Of a stretch of DNA of 64,000 nucleotides, positions 9,726 through 20,241 are shown piece after piece (position 1 is the stretch's first letter; each line of letters opens with the position of its first letter). The stretch comes from Chryseobacterium turcicum (GTDB lineage: Bacteria > Bacteroidota > Bacteroidia > Flavobacteriales > Weeksellaceae). The stretch lies in NCBI RefSeq assembly GCF_021010565.1, contig NZ_JAJNAY010000002.1:868001-932000 (forward strand), read 5' to 3'. The notes beneath the pieces are model-generated. The model worked only from the letters and a program-made list of their open reading frames with translations, did not search any database and had not been told where the DNA came from. Made by a program: the position numbers and the translations under genes.

Positions 9726-11105
9726 TTAATATCCAGTCGATCTTGATAATTTAGACTGCATTAAGCCATCATAATGATGATTCAGCAGATAAGTGTTAAT
9801 CTGTTGAACAGTATCTAATACTACTCCAACCATAATTAGCAACGAAGTTCCCCCAAAAAATAGGGCGAACGCATCTGTCTGAACAAGACTCCCATGCACA
9901 ATTGCCGGAAGGACTGCAAAGATAGATAAAAATATTGCACCTGGCAAAGTAATTTTTGATAAAATATCATCTAGATAATCAGCAGTCTCTTTACCGGGTC
10001 TTACTTTAGGTACCAAACCTCCATTTCTCTTAAGATCATCGGCCATTTGGTTTACCGGAATTGTAATTGCGGTATAGAAAAATGAAAAGATAATAATCAA
10101 TAGCGCAAACAATACATTATATTGCCAGCTAAAAACGTTTTTGAAACCTGCAAGAAAAGTATTAGACTCGTCTACTTTAGTTAACAAACCAGGTACGAAC
10201 ATCAATGCCTGAGCAAAGATAATCGGCATTACACCGGCTGCGTTTACTTTTAGAGGAATCCACTGTCTTGCTCCTTGCATTAGATTTCTATTTACACCTC
10301 CCCTTGCTTGAGCTCTGCTTACATACTGAATAGGGATTTTCCTTACTGCAACAGATAGTACTACTGCTAAAAGAACCACCAACATCCAGAATATTACTTC
10401 AATCATAATCATGATAGAACCTAAACCTCCTTTTCCGTTCTGCACAGCGATTTCTTGTACAAATGCTTCTGGTAATCTAGATAAAATACCTACCATAATA
10501 AGGATAGAAATACCATTTCCAATACCTTTATCGGTAATTTTTTCACCTAACCACATTGCAAATACAGAACCACCTACCAAGATAACAATACTTGGTAACC
10601 AGAACATAATAGAGTTTGGATCTACAAAATATGCAGACTGGAACTGAGCATAAGGTAAGAATAATTGAGTAATAGAAGTTAAGTAAGAAGGTGCTTGTAC
10701 AAGACAAACCCCAATTGTTAACCATCTAGTAATTTGATTCAATGTGTTTCTACCAGACTCACCGTCTTTTTGAAGTTTCTGAAGATAAGGAATTGCCATC
10801 CCCATCAACTGAACAATAATAGAAGCAGAAATATAAGGCATGATACCTAACGCCATTACGGAAGCGTGGCTGAAAGCTCCTCCCGTAAACGACGAAAGCA
10901 AGCCAAGGAGACCTGCTCCTTGCTTGTTACCGCCTTGATTTTTATAATGCTCTAAGAGATCTCCTACTTCTGCAAGGTTAATTGCGGGAAGAGAGATGAA
11001 AGATGCGAATCTATACACAAGGATAATACCTAAAGTAAAGAGAATTTTGTCTCTCAATTCTTTAAGGCTCCAAATATTCTTAAGGGTTTGTATAAATTCT
11101 TTCAT
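9726..11105 (-). CDS. secY: Protein translocase subunit SecY
   Basis: 459 residues with ten predicted membrane helices. It forms the channel of the Sec translocon with SecE and SecG. Recognisable segments are the plug-region GGAFSHASVMALGIMPYISA, the SecY signature FWLPSIVILVGGSVFAMWLG, and the cytosolic loop KRNGGLVPKVRPGKETADYL. It lies in its usual place behind rplO. Confidence 0.98.
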   Translation of the reverse strand: MKEFIQTLKNIWSLKELRDKILFTLGIILVYRFASFISLPAINLAEVGDLLEHYKNQGGNKQGAGLLGLLSSFTGGAFSHASVMALGIMPYISASIIVQLMGMAIPYLQKLQKDGESGRNTLNQITRWLTIGVCLVQAPSYLTSITQLFLPYAQFQSAYFVDPNSIMFWLPSIVILVGGSVFAMWLGEKITDKGIGNGISILIMVGILSRLPEAFVQEIAVQNGKGGLGSIMIMIEVIFWMLVVLLAVVLSVAVRKIPIQYVSRAQARGGVNRNLMQGARQWIPLKVNAAGVMPIIFAQALMFVPGLLTKVDESNTFLAGFKNVFSWQYNVLFALLIIIFSFFYTAITIPVNQMADDLKRNGGLVPKVRPGKETADYLDDILSKITLPGAIFLSIFAVLPAIVHGSLVQTDAFALFFGGTSLLIMVGVVLDTVQQINTYLLNHHYDGLMQSKLSRSTGY

Positions 11106-11114
11106 TAGTAATTA

Positions 11115-11564
11115 TTATAAGGTAATTGCTTTTCCACCTGCTTTAGCAATAAGCTCTTCAGCAGATTTAGTGAATTTGTCAGCAGTAATTGAAACCGAAG
11201 ATTTCAATTCTCCTCTCCCCATAATTTTCACTAATTCATTTTTAGATGCCAGACCGTGCTGAACCAAAATTTCTTTTGTAATATCTCCTGTTACAGATTT
11301 ATTTTCAATTAAAATTTGGATATCATCAAGGTTGATCGCTCTATATTCTTTTCTGTTTACGTTTTTGAAACCGAATTTAGGTAATCTTCTTTGCAAAGGC
11401 ATTTGACCCCCTTCGAAACCGATTTTTTGAGAATAACCAGCTCTAGCTTGCTGACCATTGTGACCTTTCCCAGCTGTACCGCCTTTTCCACTACCTTGTC
11501 CTCTACCAATTCTTTTTGAACTAAAAGTAGAACCTGCTGCAGGTCTTATGTTGTTTAAATTCAT
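11115..11564 (-). CDS. rplO: 50S ribosomal protein L15
   Basis: 149 residues. The N-terminal Gly/Arg-rich extension (RIGRGQGSGKGGTAGKGHNG) penetrates 23S rRNA. The C-terminal globular part follows (AEELIAKAGGKAITL). It lies 9 bp before secY and 19 bp after rpmD. Confidence 0.98.
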   Translation of the reverse strand: MNLNNIRPAAGSTFSSKRIGRGQGSGKGGTAGKGHNGQQARAGYSQKIGFEGGQMPLQRRLPKFGFKNVNRKEYRAINLDDIQILIENKSVTGDITKEILVQHGLASKNELVKIMGRGELKSSVSITADKFTKSAEELIAKAGGKAITL

Positions 11565-11583
11565 TTTAAAATTATTTTAAAAA

Positions 11584-11760
11584 TTATTTTTGAACTTCAA
11601 GTAAGTGACTAACTGCAGCTATCATTCCTAAAATAGAAGGTGTAGCTTCGTGCTCTATAACTTGGTGAAGTTTCTTAAATCCTAATGCTTCAAGCGTTCT
11701 CTTTTGGGTTTTTGTTCTACCAATAGCGCTTCTTACTTGCTTTACTTTAATTGTTGCCAT
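11584..11760 (-). CDS. rpmD: 50S ribosomal protein L30
   Basis: 58 codons read directly from the sequence, ATG at 11758-11760 and stop at 11584-11586. It starts MATIKVKQVRSAIGRTKTQK and ends SHLLEVQK. The RSxIGR and LGLxxxxxxxxxxD-like pattern (here LGFKKLHQVIEHEATPSILG) is typical of L30. It sits between rpsE and rplO as in the spc operon. Confidence 0.95.
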   Translation of the reverse strand: MATIKVKQVRSAIGRTKTQKRTLEALGFKKLHQVIEHEATPSILGMIAAVSHLLEVQK

Positions 11761-11770
11761 TGCTTTATTA

Positions 11771-12292
11771 TTAACCGTTAAACACTTTACTTAGAGAAAC
11801 TCCTCTCATTCTTGCAATTTCTTCTGGTCTTCTGATGTCTAACAATGCTTTGAAAGTTGCCTTTACAACATTGTGAGGGTTTGAAGATCCTTTAGATTTT
11901 GAAAGGATATCGTGAATACCAGCAGATTCTAATACCGCTCTTACCGCACCACCTGCGATAAGACCTGTACCATGAGAAGCAGGTCTCAAGAAGATATCAG
12001 CACCACCATATCTAGCAGTACTTTGGTGAGGGATCGTATGGTTCATTACAGGAACTTTTACTAAGTTTTTCTTAGCATCTTCTACAGCCTTAGCAATAGC
12101 AGAAGCAACTTCCTTAGATTTTCCTAAACCAAAACCGATAGTTCCAGCTTCGTCTCCTACTACAACAATTGCAGAAAATCCGAAAGCTCTACCCCCTTTA
12201 GTTACTTTAGTAACTCTATTTACTGAAACGAGACGATCTTTAAGTTCTAATCCTCCCGGTTTTACTCTTTCTATATTATCTAGTCCTAACAT
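11771..12292 (-). CDS. rpsE: 30S ribosomal protein S5
   Basis: 173 residues. An S5 double-stranded-RNA-binding domain lies at residues ~18-80 ([20 protein letters not shown]), and the C-terminal domain contains [18 protein letters not shown]. It acts in decoding fidelity and mRNA helicase activity. The gap to rpmD is 10 bp. Confidence 0.98.
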   Translation of the reverse strand: MLGLDNIERVKPGGLELKDRLVSVNRVTKVTKGGRAFGFSAIVVVGDEAGTIGFGLGKSKEVASAIAKAVEDAKKNLVKVPVMNHTIPHQSTARYGGADIFLRPASHGTGLIAGGAVRAVLESAGIHDILSKSKGSSNPHNVVKATFKALLDIRRPEEIARMRGVSLSKVFNG

Positions 12293-12310
12293 ATTTCCGA
12301 AATTTAATGA

Positions 12311-12664
12311 TTAGAATTTAAGTCCTCCTTCTCTCGCGCCATCAGCTAGAGCTTTTACTCTACCGTGATATACGAATCCGTTTCTATCAAATACAATAGT
12401 TTCAATTCCTGCAGCAAGTGCTTTGGCAGCGATTGCTTTACCTACAGCAGCAGAAACTTCACTTTTTGTTCCATTAGCGTCTACTCCTTTCTCTCTAGAA
12501 GAAGCTGAAGCTAAAGTTTTACCGTCTTTATCGTCGATTAACTGAGCGTAAATTTCCTTATTACTCTTGTATACAGATAATCTTGGCAATACAGAAGACC
12601 CAGAGATTTTTCCTCTTACTCTTCTTTTGATTCTTATTCTTTTTTCTAATTTACTTAGTGCCAT
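12311..12664 (-). CDS. rplR: 50S ribosomal protein L18
   Basis: 117 residues. It has the basic start [20 protein letters not shown], the 5S rRNA-binding core and the end [19 protein letters not shown], all typical. It forms the 5S RNP with L5. It follows rplF by 14 bp. Confidence 0.98.
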   Translation of the reverse strand: MALSKLEKRIRIKRRVRGKISGSSVLPRLSVYKSNKEIYAQLIDDKDGKTLASASSREKGVDANGTKSEVSAAVGKAIAAKALAAGIETIVFDRNGFVYHGRVKALADGAREGGLKF

Positions 12665-12678
12665 TTTCTTAAATTTTA

Positions 12679-13224
12679 TTAAGCAGATTTACCAGCTTTA
12701 CGTCTAACAATTTCTCCTACGAATCTTACACCTTTTCCTTTGTATGGCTCAGGCTTTCTGAAAGAACGAATCTTTGCAGAAACCATTCCTAGAAGTTGCT
12801 TGTCATGAGACGTTAAAGTAATAATTGGGTTTTTACCTTTTTCAGTCAATGTTTCGATAATCACTTCTTTTGGAAGTTCTAAAACGATACCGTGAGAGAA
12901 TCCTAAAGCTAACTCAAGTTTTTGACCTGTGTGTGAAGCTCTGTATCCTACCCCTACTAGTTCTAACTTTTTTGAGAAACCTTCAGTAGTTCCCAAAATC
13001 ATGTTATTGATTAGCGCTCTGTATAAACCATGAAGCGCTCTGTGTTGTTTAGAATCTGATGGTCTGTTAACAGTTAACGTACCTTCGTTTTGTTCTAAAG
13101 TAATTCCTTCTGTAAGCTCCTGAGAAAGTTCTCCTTTAGGACCTTTAACAGTTACTACACCTTCTTTCTCAGTGACAGTAACACCAGCTGGAATTGTTAT
13201 AATTGCTTTACCAATTCTTGACAT
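12679..13224 (-). CDS. rplF: 50S ribosomal protein L6
   Basis: 181 residues with two repeated alpha/beta domains. The signature [20 protein letters not shown] is near the C-terminus. It binds near the factor-binding site of 23S rRNA. It is 17 bp after rpsH. Confidence 0.98.
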   Translation of the reverse strand: MSRIGKAIITIPAGVTVTEKEGVVTVKGPKGELSQELTEGITLEQNEGTLTVNRPSDSKQHRALHGLYRALINNMILGTTEGFSKKLELVGVGYRASHTGQKLELALGFSHGIVLELPKEVIIETLTEKGKNPIITLTSHDKQLLGMVSAKIRSFRKPEPYKGKGVRFVGEIVRRKAGKSA

Positions 13225-13241
13225 TTTCCTTTGATTAAAAA

Positions 13242-13640
13242 TTAATAAACATAGCAGATTACTTCACCGCCTACTTTCTCTTCTCTAGCTTTCTTGTCAG
13301 TCATTACTCCTTTAGAAGTAGAGATGATAGAAATACCCAAACCGTTTAGTACTCTTGGAAGTTCAGTAGAACCTTTGTACTGTCTCAAACCTGGTCTAGA
13401 AGCTCTTTGGATAGACTTGATAGCTGGTTTGCTTGTTTGTTTGTCATACTTCAAAGCGATTTTGATCGTCCCTTGAACAGCGCTTTCTTCAAACTTAAAG
13501 TTTAAGATATACCCTTGTTCAAATAAGATTTTCGTAAGCTCCTTTTTGATTTTCGATGCAGGAATTTCCACCACTTTGTGGCCTGCGCTTTGTGCGTTCC
13601 TTACTCTAGTTAGGAAATCTGAAATTGGATCTGTTACCAT
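13242..13640 (-). CDS. rpsH: 30S ribosomal protein S8
   Basis: 132 residues, starting MVTDPISDFLTRVRNAQSAG, with the C-terminal signature GISIISTSKGVMTDKKARE. It is a primary 16S rRNA-binding protein and, in enterobacteria, the translational repressor of the spc operon. Unlike most joints in the cluster, it is preceded by a 148-bp gap containing hairpins. Confidence 0.98.
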   Translation of the reverse strand: MVTDPISDFLTRVRNAQSAGHKVVEIPASKIKKELTKILFEQGYILNFKFEESAVQGTIKIALKYDKQTSKPAIKSIQRASRPGLRQYKGSTELPRVLNGLGISIISTSKGVMTDKKAREEKVGGEVICYVY

Positions 13641-13697
13641 TTCTTTGTTTTAAATTATTGGTTAAAGAACAATCAGTTTTGAAAAGACTTGAAGATT

Positions 13698-13737
13698 AAA
13701 ATATCAGACTTCAGAAAATCTTAGGTCTGATATTTTT
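13698..13737 (-). other. Hairpin in the rpsN-rpsH intercistronic gap
   Basis: AAAATATCAGAC (13698-13709) and GTCTGATATTTT (13725-13736) form a 12-bp stem with a 15-nt loop. A weaker repeat lies upstream in the mRNA (GACAA/TTGTC near 13744-13765). The 148-bp spacing is much longer than other gaps here. The hairpin may attenuate, process or carry a binding site for a ribosomal protein (inference). Confidence 0.5.
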
Positions 13738-13788
13738 TTCTTTAGTATCTCGACAACTTAATTGTCCCGATTTTTTAATTAGTAGTTA

Positions 13789-14058
13789 TTACCAACTAGC
13801 TTTTTTAACTCCCGGGATAAGACCGTTATTTGCCATTTCTCTGAAAGTAACTCTCGAAATACCAAACGTTCTCATGTATCCTCTTGGTCTACCAGTAAGT
13901 TTACATCTGTTGTGTAGTCTTACTGGAGAAGCATTTTTAGGTAATTTCTGAAGTCCTTCATAATCACCAGCTTCTTTAAGAGCTTTTCTTTTTTCAGCGT
14001 ATTTAGCTACAGTAGCTTCTCTTTTGCGCTCACGCGCTTTCATTGATTCTTTAGCCAT
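13789..14058 (-). CDS. rpsN: 30S ribosomal protein S14 (zinc-free long form)
   Basis: 89 residues, the long C-minus type. The core [20 protein letters not shown] lacks the paired CxxC zinc ligands of the short form. It sits between rplE (3-bp gap) and the hairpin-containing gap before rpsH. Confidence 0.97.
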   Translation of the reverse strand: MAKESMKARERKREATVAKYAEKRKALKEAGDYEGLQKLPKNASPVRLHNRCKLTGRPRGYMRTFGISRVTFREMANNGLIPGVKKASW

Positions 14059-14061
14059 CTC

Positions 14062-14613
14062 TTAGTTCTTTTTGAAAGGTAAACCGAAGTGAGTTAATAA
14101 TGCTTTAGCTTCTTTATCTGTTTTCGCAGTGGTAACGAAAGTAATGTCCATCCCTTGGATTTTCTTTACTTTGTCGATTACGATCTCAGGGAAGATAATC
14201 TGCTCAGTAATACCTAAGTTATAGTTACCTCTACCGTCGAAACCATCAGCCTTGATACCAGAAAAATCTCTGATACGTGGTAAAGCTGAAGCAGTTAATC
14301 TGTCTAAGAATTCGTACATTTTGTGAGCTCTAAGAGTTACCTTAGCCCCTACAGGCATACCTTTTCTTAATTTGAAAGCAGCTTCATCTTTCTTAGAGAT
14401 AGTACCAACAGCTTTTTGACCTGTGATATTTGTAAGTTCTTCTACAGCATAATCAATGATTTTCTTATCTGCAGTAGCATCACCTAAACCTTGAGATAAA
14501 ATAATTTTCTCTAGTCTTGGTACTTGCATTACAGACTTGTATCCGAATTCTTCCATCATTGCAGGAATAATCGTTTCTTTATATGCTTTTTTGGGTCTTG
14601 CTATAAATTCCAT
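14062..14613 (-). CDS. rplE: 50S ribosomal protein L5
   Basis: 183 residues. The L5 signature lies around [20 protein letters not shown], and the C-terminal half contains [20 protein letters not shown]. It binds 5S rRNA and contacts P-site tRNA. Confidence 0.98.
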   Translation of the reverse strand: MEFIARPKKAYKETIIPAMMEEFGYKSVMQVPRLEKIILSQGLGDATADKKIIDYAVEELTNITGQKAVGTISKKDEAAFKLRKGMPVGAKVTLRAHKMYEFLDRLTASALPRIRDFSGIKADGFDGRGNYNLGITEQIIFPEIVIDKVKKIQGMDITFVTTAKTDKEAKALLTHFGLPFKKN

Positions 14614-14624
14614 GTGTTATTTAA

Positions 14625-14951
14625 TTATAAAGTTTCACCCGTTTTTTTGTCGATTCTTACTTTCTTATCTCCTTCGATTTTGTAACCGATTTTGATAGCT
14701 TTTCCGTCTTTACCAACTAAAGCTACGTTTGAGATATGAACAGAAGCTTCTTTCTCAGTGATTCCTCCTTGAGGGTTAGAAGCTGAAGGCTTAACGTGTT
14801 TTTTAACGATGTTAAGTCCTGCAACGATAACTCTAGGGTCTCTTCCTTCTTTTTTGATCACTTCAATAACTTCACCAGTTTTACCTTTGATGTCTTTTTT
14901 ACCAGTGGTAATGATTACGTTATCTCCTCTTTTTATTTTTAACTTTGACAT
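14625..14951 (-). CDS. rplX: 50S ribosomal protein L24
   Basis: 108 residues with an N-terminal KOW motif (KIKRGDNVIITTGKKDIKGK) and the downstream KKHVKPSASNPQGGITEKEA segment. It is an early 23S rRNA-assembly protein. Confidence 0.98.
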   Translation of the reverse strand: MSKLKIKRGDNVIITTGKKDIKGKTGEVIEVIKKEGRDPRVIVAGLNIVKKHVKPSASNPQGGITEKEASVHISNVALVGKDGKAIKIGYKIEGDKKVRIDKKTGETL

Positions 14952-14973
14952 TTTCTTTTAAAAATTTTAAAAA

Positions 14974-15342
14974 TTAAAGTACTTCAGGAGCTAATGAAAT
15001 GATTTTCATATATTCTTTGTCTCTCAACTCACGAGCAACCGGTCCGAAAACACGTGTTCCTCTCATTTCTCCTCCAGCGTTTAGCAATACACAAGCATTG
15101 TCTTCAAATCTGATGTACGAGCCATCTTTTCTTCTTACTGCTTTTTTAGTTCTTACTACAACTGCTTTAGATACCTGACCTTTTTTTGCGTTTCCTGATG
15201 GTGTAGAATCTTTAATAGTAACTACAACTTTATCACCAACTGAAGCATATCTTCTTCTGGTACCTCCCAGAACTCTGATCACTAGTACTTCTTTAGCACC
15301 TGTGTTATCAGCAACTTTTAATCTTGATTCTGTTTGTAACAT
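14974..15342 (-). CDS. rplN: 50S ribosomal protein L14
   Basis: 122 residues, starting [20 protein letters not shown]. It contains the [20 protein letters not shown] signature and the end [11 protein letters not shown]. It lies at the subunit interface, and is 2 bp from rpsQ. Confidence 0.98.
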   Translation of the reverse strand: MLQTESRLKVADNTGAKEVLVIRVLGGTRRRYASVGDKVVVTIKDSTPSGNAKKGQVSKAVVVRTKKAVRRKDGSYIRFEDNACVLLNAGGEMRGTRVFGPVARELRDKEYMKIISLAPEVL

Positions 15343-15344
15343 TA

Positions 15345-15599
15345 TTACTTAGCTTTTTCAATGATTCTTACTAATCTCCATCTCTTACTCTTGCTCAAAG
15401 GTCTTGTTTCTGTAATTAATACAGTATCTCCTTCTGTGCATTCGTTGTTTTCGTCGTGTGCAGTATATTTTTTCGTTTTCAAAACGAATTTACCGTACAT
15501 TGGGTGCTTTACTCTTGTAGTTTCACTAACAACAATAGTTTTTTCCATTTTATTGCTGGAAACCACTCCGATTCTTTCTTTTCTTAAATTTCTATCCAT
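15345..15599 (-). CDS. rpsQ: 30S ribosomal protein S17
   Basis: 84 residues, an OB fold. It has the [20 protein letters not shown] start, then [20 protein letters not shown] and the signature [20 protein letters not shown]. Confidence 0.98.
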   Translation of the reverse strand: MDRNLRKERIGVVSSNKMEKTIVVSETTRVKHPMYGKFVLKTKKYTAHDENNECTEGDTVLITETRPLSKSKRWRLVRIIEKAK

Positions 15600-15610
15600 T
15601 GTAAAAAGGA

Positions 15611-15796
15611 TTATTGTTTGTTAGTTAACTCAGTGTTTAGTCTTGCGATTGTCTTTCTCAAATCTCTGATTTGGATTGGATTTTCAAGAGGACTGATTTT
15701 GTGAGCCAATTTCATTTTAGAGAAAGTAGCTTGAGCTTCAGTCAATTTAGCTTGAACATCTTCAGCGCTTAGATTTTTAATTTCAGCTTGTTTCAT
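15611..15796 (-). CDS. rpmC: 50S ribosomal protein L29
   Basis: 61 residues, two antiparallel helices: [20 protein letters not shown] and [20 protein letters not shown]. It surrounds the exit tunnel near L23. Confidence 0.97.
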   Translation of the reverse strand: MKQAEIKNLSAEDVQAKLTEAQATFSKMKLAHKISPLENPIQIRDLRKTIARLNTELTNKQ

Positions 15797-15807
15797 AATT
15801 TCAGAGA

Positions 15808-16233
15808 TTAAAGAGGTTTAACAAAATCGTTTGCAACTACAAATCTAGTCGTAACCGGTAATTTTTGTGCAGCAAGCCTAAGAGCTTCTTTAGCGATATC
15901 GTAAGATACACCTCCGATTTCGAACATAATTTTACCAGGTTTTACTACAGCTACCCAATATTCTACAGCACCCTTACCTTTACCCATCCTTACTTCGGCT
16001 GGTTTTTTAGTAATAGGCTTATCTGGAAATATTTTGATCCATAGTTGACCTTCTCTTTTCATATATCTTGTCGCAGCGATACGAGCAGCTTCGATCTGTC
16101 TAGCAGTGATCCAAGCACCTTCGTTGGCTTTGATTCCGAAAGTTCCATAAGCAAGTTGATTACCTCTCTGAGCAATCCCCTTCATTTTCATCTTATGAAC
16201 TCTACGGAATTTGGTTCTTTTTGGTTGTAACAT
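15808..16233 (-). CDS. rplP: 50S ribosomal protein L16
   Basis: 141 residues, starting [20 protein letters not shown]. The signature [20 protein letters not shown] is near residue 85. It helps position A-site tRNA. A 78-bp gap before it, toward rpsC, carries a short direct repeat (TTTAGATTTTA twice). Confidence 0.98.
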   Translation of the reverse strand: MLQPKRTKFRRVHKMKMKGIAQRGNQLAYGTFGIKANEGAWITARQIEAARIAATRYMKREGQLWIKIFPDKPITKKPAEVRMGKGKGAVEYWVAVVKPGKIMFEIGGVSYDIAKEALRLAAQKLPVTTRFVVANDFVKPL

Positions 16234-16311
16234 AATTTCTTAAATTTTAGATTTTAGAATTTAGATTTTAAAAAAGTAACGGTCGTTTAAAAACTATCCT
16301 CTAAAATTTTA

Positions 16312-17058
16312 TTAATTATTTTTTTTATCTCTTGAAGGTCTTCTGTTATCTCTATCTCCTCCTCTGTCTCTGTTTCCACCACCTGAAGGACCACCTTTCT
16401 TCTGTTGTCCTACTAATGGCATAAGATCTCTCTTACCATAAACTTCTCCTTTCATGATCCAAACTTTAACTCCTAACTTACCGTATTGAGTTAATGCCTC
16501 ACCGATATGATAGTCGATATCTGCTCTGAAAGTAGATAATGGGATTCTTCCGTCTTTAAAGTTTTCAGAACGTGCCATTTCAGCACCGTTTAATCTACCA
16601 GAGATTTGAACTTTAATACCTTCAGCACCCATTCTCATTGTAGAAGCGATAGCCATTTTCACAGCTCTTCTGTAAGAGATTCTGTTTTCAATTTGCTTAG
16701 CGATACTGTCAGCAACTAATACTGCATCAAGCTCAGGTCTTTTGATTTCGAAAATGTTGATTTGAATATCCTTTTTAGTAAGTTTCTTCAATTCTTCTTT
16801 TAACTTATCAACTTCCTGACCTCCTTTACCGATGATTAATCCCGGTCTAGCAGTAGTGATTGTAACGGTTACTAATTTAAGTGTTCTTTCAATATAAATT
16901 TTTGAAATACCACCTTTAGATAATCTTGCTTCAAGGTATCTTCTGATTTTGTAGTCTTCAGCGATTCTGTCTCCATAATCTTTACCACCAAACCAGTTTG
17001 AATCCCATCCTCTGATGATACCTAATCTGTTACCAATTGGATTTGTCTTCTGTCCCAT
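16312..17058 (-). CDS. rpsC: 30S ribosomal protein S3
   Basis: 248 residues. A KH-2 domain lies around residues 40-105 ([20 protein letters not shown]). The C-terminal domain shows [24 protein letters not shown] residues (seen as [18 protein letters not shown]). An extra tail of about 35 residues is Gly/Arg/Asp-rich. It lines the mRNA entry channel. Confidence 0.98.
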   Translation of the reverse strand: MGQKTNPIGNRLGIIRGWDSNWFGGKDYGDRIAEDYKIRRYLEARLSKGGISKIYIERTLKLVTVTITTARPGLIIGKGGQEVDKLKEELKKLTKKDIQINIFEIKRPELDAVLVADSIAKQIENRISYRRAVKMAIASTMRMGAEGIKVQISGRLNGAEMARSENFKDGRIPLSTFRADIDYHIGEALTQYGKLGVKVWIMKGEVYGKRDLMPLVGQQKKGGPSGGGNRDRGGDRDNRRPSRDKKNN

Positions 17059-17066
17059 ACCTTGAA

Positions 17067-17465
17067 TTAATTTTCTTTTGTTCCTAAGATTAGTGTAATG
17101 TGGTTTGATCTTTTTCTGATTCTATACCCTCTACCTTGTGGTGCTGGTCTTAGTCTCTTCAATTGTCTTGCACTGTCTACAAAAATTTCTTTAACGATTA
17201 GGTTAGCTTCTTCGATATCAGCACCTTCGTTCTTTGATTGCCAGTTAGCCATCGCAGAAAGAAGTACTTTCTCTAATTTGTTTGAAGCGTCTTTCTTAGA
17301 ATATTTTAGAATGCTTAAAGCTTTTTCAATTTCTACCCCTCTGATGATATCAACTACTAATCTCATCTTTCTTGGAGATGAAGGGCAATCATTGTGTAAT
17401 GCTTTTACTACATCTTGATTTGTTAATTTACGTGCTAATGCACTTTCTCTTTTTCTTGATCCCAT
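17067..17465 (-). CDS. rplV: 50S ribosomal protein L22
   Basis: 132 residues. It has [20 protein letters not shown] near the N-terminus and [20 protein letters not shown] at the beta hairpin that lines the exit tunnel (macrolide region). It overlaps nothing and is 2 bp from rpsS. Confidence 0.98.
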   Translation of the reverse strand: MGSRKRESALARKLTNQDVVKALHNDCPSSPRKMRLVVDIIRGVEIEKALSILKYSKKDASNKLEKVLLSAMANWQSKNEGADIEEANLIVKEIFVDSARQLKRLRPAPQGRGYRIRKRSNHITLILGTKEN

Positions 17466-17467
17466 GA

Positions 17468-17746
17468 TTATCTGCTTCCTTTGTTTTTGTTACCACCATG
17501 ACCTCTGAAAGATCTTGTTGGAGAAAATTCGCCTAGCTTGTGACCTACCATGTTTTCTGTAACGTAAACTGGGATAAAAGATTTCCCGTTGTGTACAGCA
17601 ATAGTTTGTCCTACAAAGTCTGGAGAGATCATAGATGCTCTAGACCAAGTTTTGATAACAGTCTTCTTACCAGACTCTACATTTGCCTGAACCTTCTTAT
17701 CTAAAGTATAGTGAATGAATGGTCCTTTTTTAAGTGATCTTGCCAT
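17468..17746 (-). CDS. rpsS: 30S ribosomal protein S19
   Basis: 92 residues: [20 protein letters not shown], then IHNGKS-type core ([20 protein letters not shown]) and the end [15 protein letters not shown]. It is in the 30S head, next to S13. Confidence 0.98.
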   Translation of the reverse strand: MARSLKKGPFIHYTLDKKVQANVESGKKTVIKTWSRASMISPDFVGQTIAVHNGKSFIPVYVTENMVGHKLGEFSPTRSFRGHGGNKNKGSR

Positions 17747-17748
17747 AA

Positions 17749-18570
17749 TTATTTTCTTTTAGATACGATGTAACGGTTAGACACTTTGTTTTTCTTTCTA
17801 GTTTTGAAACCTTTAGCAGGCATACCATTTCTAGATCTTGGGTGACCTCCAGAAGATTTACCTTCACCACCTCCCATTGGGTGATCTACAGGGTTCATCA
17901 CTACCGGTCTTGTTCTTGGTCTTCTACCTAACCATCTGCTTCTACCAGCCTTACCTGATACAGTTAACTGATGATCAGAGTTAGATACAGATCCAATCAT
18001 TGCATAACACTCAGTAAGGATCATTCTAGATTCTCCTGAAGGCAATTTAATGATTGCATATTTTCCGTCTCTTGAAGTCAACTGAGCTGAAGAACCAGCA
18101 CTTCTTGCTAAAATTGCACCTTGACCAGGCTTCATTTCGATACAAGAAATTACAGTACCCAATGGAATATTTTTCAATTTCATTGCGTTACCGATGTTCG
18201 GCTCTACGCTTTCGCCAGAAATAATTTTTTGGTCAACTTTGATTCCGTTTGGAGCGATGATATATCTCTTCTCTCCGTCTGCATACTCCACTAAAGCGAT
18301 GAAAGCAGTTCTGTTTGGATCATATTCTACAGTTTTTACCGTTGCTTCAACATCATGCTTGTTTCTTTTGAAGTCGATAATTCTGTATTTCTTTTTGTGT
18401 CCACCTCCGGTGTAACGCATGGTCATTTTACCAGTTTGGTTACGTCCACCTGACTTACTAATACCAACAGTTAGAGATTTCTCTGGTTTGTTAGTAGTAA
18501 TTTCCTCAAAATTGTTTACAATTCTGAATCTCTGTCCTGGGGTGATAGGTTTTAATTTTCTAACAGACAT
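17749..18570 (-). CDS. rplB: 50S ribosomal protein L2
   Basis: 273 residues. The signature [20 protein letters not shown] lies near residue 225. It includes the conserved His required for peptidyl-transferase assembly. It has the usual order between rplW and rpsS. Confidence 0.98.
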   Translation of the reverse strand: MSVRKLKPITPGQRFRIVNNFEEITTNKPEKSLTVGISKSGGRNQTGKMTMRYTGGGHKKKYRIIDFKRNKHDVEATVKTVEYDPNRTAFIALVEYADGEKRYIIAPNGIKVDQKIISGESVEPNIGNAMKLKNIPLGTVISCIEMKPGQGAILARSAGSSAQLTSRDGKYAIIKLPSGESRMILTECYAMIGSVSNSDHQLTVSGKAGRSRWLGRRPRTRPVVMNPVDHPMGGGEGKSSGGHPRSRNGMPAKGFKTRKKNKVSNRYIVSKRK

Positions 18571-18592
18571 TACTATTATTTATAATTAATAA

Positions 18593-18883
18593 TTAATTTA
18601 CAGCAAAAATATCAATTACTTCTCCTTCAACAAGAGTAATAACTGCTTTTTTCAATTTGTTTGTCTTTCCTACTTGAAGACCTTTTTTCGTGTATTTCGA
18701 AGAAACTTTAGGCGCATAAATCATGGTTCTAACGTCTGCTACTTTCACACCGTAAGCTTGCTCAATTGCATTTTTAATCTGGATTTTATTCGCCTTAGGT
18801 TGTACTAAGAAAGAATAAGCACCTCTTAAATCTGTAAGATAGTTAGCTTTTTCTGAAATAACTGGTTTAATAATTAGTGACAT
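18593..18883 (-). CDS. rplW: 50S ribosomal protein L23
   Basis: 96 residues, starting MSLIIKPVISEKANYLTDLR. It is at the exit tunnel and is the docking site for SRP and trigger factor. It is 3 bp after rplD. Confidence 0.97.
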   Translation of the reverse strand: MSLIIKPVISEKANYLTDLRGAYSFLVQPKANKIQIKNAIEQAYGVKVADVRTMIYAPKVSSKYTKKGLQVGKTNKLKKAVITLVEGEVIDIFAVN

Positions 18884-18886
18884 GAT

Positions 18887-19516
18887 TTATTTCTTTAAAT
18901 TTTCCTGGAATTTTTCAACTGCACCTTCTAAGAAAACAATCTCACCTGCGTTGATAAGGTCATAAGAAGAAATTTCGTTGAATTTCATCACCTTAGTCTT
19001 AGGCAAGTTTCTTGAAGATAAATATACATTCTTGTTAGTATCAGCCAAAATGAATAGAGACTTCTTGTCATTCAATGCCAAAGCATTCAATACTGTAATG
19101 AAATCTTTAGTTTTAGGAGCAGCAATGCTTAATCCTTCAACAATTCTAATGCTGTTATCTCTCATTTTCTGAGAAAGAACAGATTTTTTAGCTAATCTCT
19201 TAAGAGCTTTGTTCAATTTGAATCTGTAGTCTCTTGGTTTTGGACCAAAAATTCTACCTCCACCTCTGAAAACTGGAGACTTGATATCACCATATCTTGC
19301 AGAACCTGAACCTTTTTGCTTTTTCAACTTCTTAGTTGAACCAGCAATTTCGCTTCTTTCTTTTGATTTATGAGTACCTTGACGCTGAGCAGCAAGATAT
19401 TGTTTTACTTCTAAGTAAACCGCGTGCTTATTTGGCTCAATTCCGAAAATAGATTCGTCTAGAGTTACTTTTTTTCCGGTTTCTTTTCCTGATGTATTTA
19501 ATACTACTAATTCCAT
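18887..19516 (-). CDS. rplD: 50S ribosomal protein L4
   Basis: 209 residues. The conserved loop [20 protein letters not shown] reaches the exit tunnel. The first codons overlap the end of rplC by 10 bp, which suggests translational coupling. In E. coli L4 is the autoregulator of the S10 operon; whether that holds here is unknown. Confidence 0.98.
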   Translation of the reverse strand: MELVVLNTSGKETGKKVTLDESIFGIEPNKHAVYLEVKQYLAAQRQGTHKSKERSEIAGSTKKLKKQKGSGSARYGDIKSPVFRGGGRIFGPKPRDYRFKLNKALKRLAKKSVLSQKMRDNSIRIVEGLSIAAPKTKDFITVLNALALNDKKSLFILADTNKNVYLSSRNLPKTKVMKFNEISSYDLINAGEIVFLEGAVEKFQENLKK

Positions 19517-20133
19517 TTTCTGATAATTACATAAGAATTTTTAGCTCCCGGAACAGCACCTTTTACTACTAAAAGATTTTGTTCTTGATCCACTTTTAAT
19601 ACTTGAAGGTTTTGTACAGTTACCTGCTTACCTCCCATTCTACCTGCCATTCTCATCCCTTTGAATACTCTTGAAGGATCTGATCCCGCACCGATTGAAC
19701 CTGGAGCTCTTAATCTGTTGTGCTGACCGTGAGTAGCTTGCATTACACCTCCAAATCCGTGTCTTTTAACAACACCTTGGAAACCTTTACCTTTAGAAGT
19801 ACCTGTTACGTCAACAAATTCACCTTCAGCGAATAAATCTACAGTTACATCTACACCTACAGTAACTTGGTCTACGAATTCTCTGTAGAATTCTACCAAC
19901 TTAGCTTTAGGAGTTGAACCAGCCTTTTTAAAGTGACCGGCTAACGCTTTACCAACGTTCTTTTCACTCTTGTCATCGAAACCTAACTGAACAGATTTGT
20001 ATCCGTCCTTTTCAATGGTTCTGACCTGTAAAACTGAGCAAGGACCTGCCTGAATAACGGTACACGGCATATTTTTGCCGTTTTCGTCAAACAGAGAAGT
20101 CATCCCAATTTTTTTTCCAATAATACCTGACAT
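19507..20133 (-). CDS. rplC: 50S ribosomal protein L3
   Basis: 208 residues. It starts [20 protein letters not shown], with [24 protein letters not shown] sequence (here [20 protein letters not shown]) at residue ~115. It initiates 50S assembly. It is the first gene of this transcript: rpsJ, which normally precedes it, is about 9 kb away at 29237. Confidence 0.98.
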   Translation of the reverse strand: MSGIIGKKIGMTSLFDENGKNMPCTVIQAGPCSVLQVRTIEKDGYKSVQLGFDDKSEKNVGKALAGHFKKAGSTPKAKLVEFYREFVDQVTVGVDVTVDLFAEGEFVDVTGTSKGKGFQGVVKRHGFGGVMQATHGQHNRLRAPGSIGAGSDPSRVFKGMRMAGRMGGKQVTVQNLQVLKVDQEQNLLVVKGAVPGAKNSYVIIRKWN

Positions 20134-20241
20134 TATTTATATAATATGTTATAAAATTTTCTTGTATTCACTTTCATTTTTCGGACCCTCAAGTAATTAC
20201 CAAGTTTGAATTGGGCATACTGCTCCCCTAAAATGAGTGTG

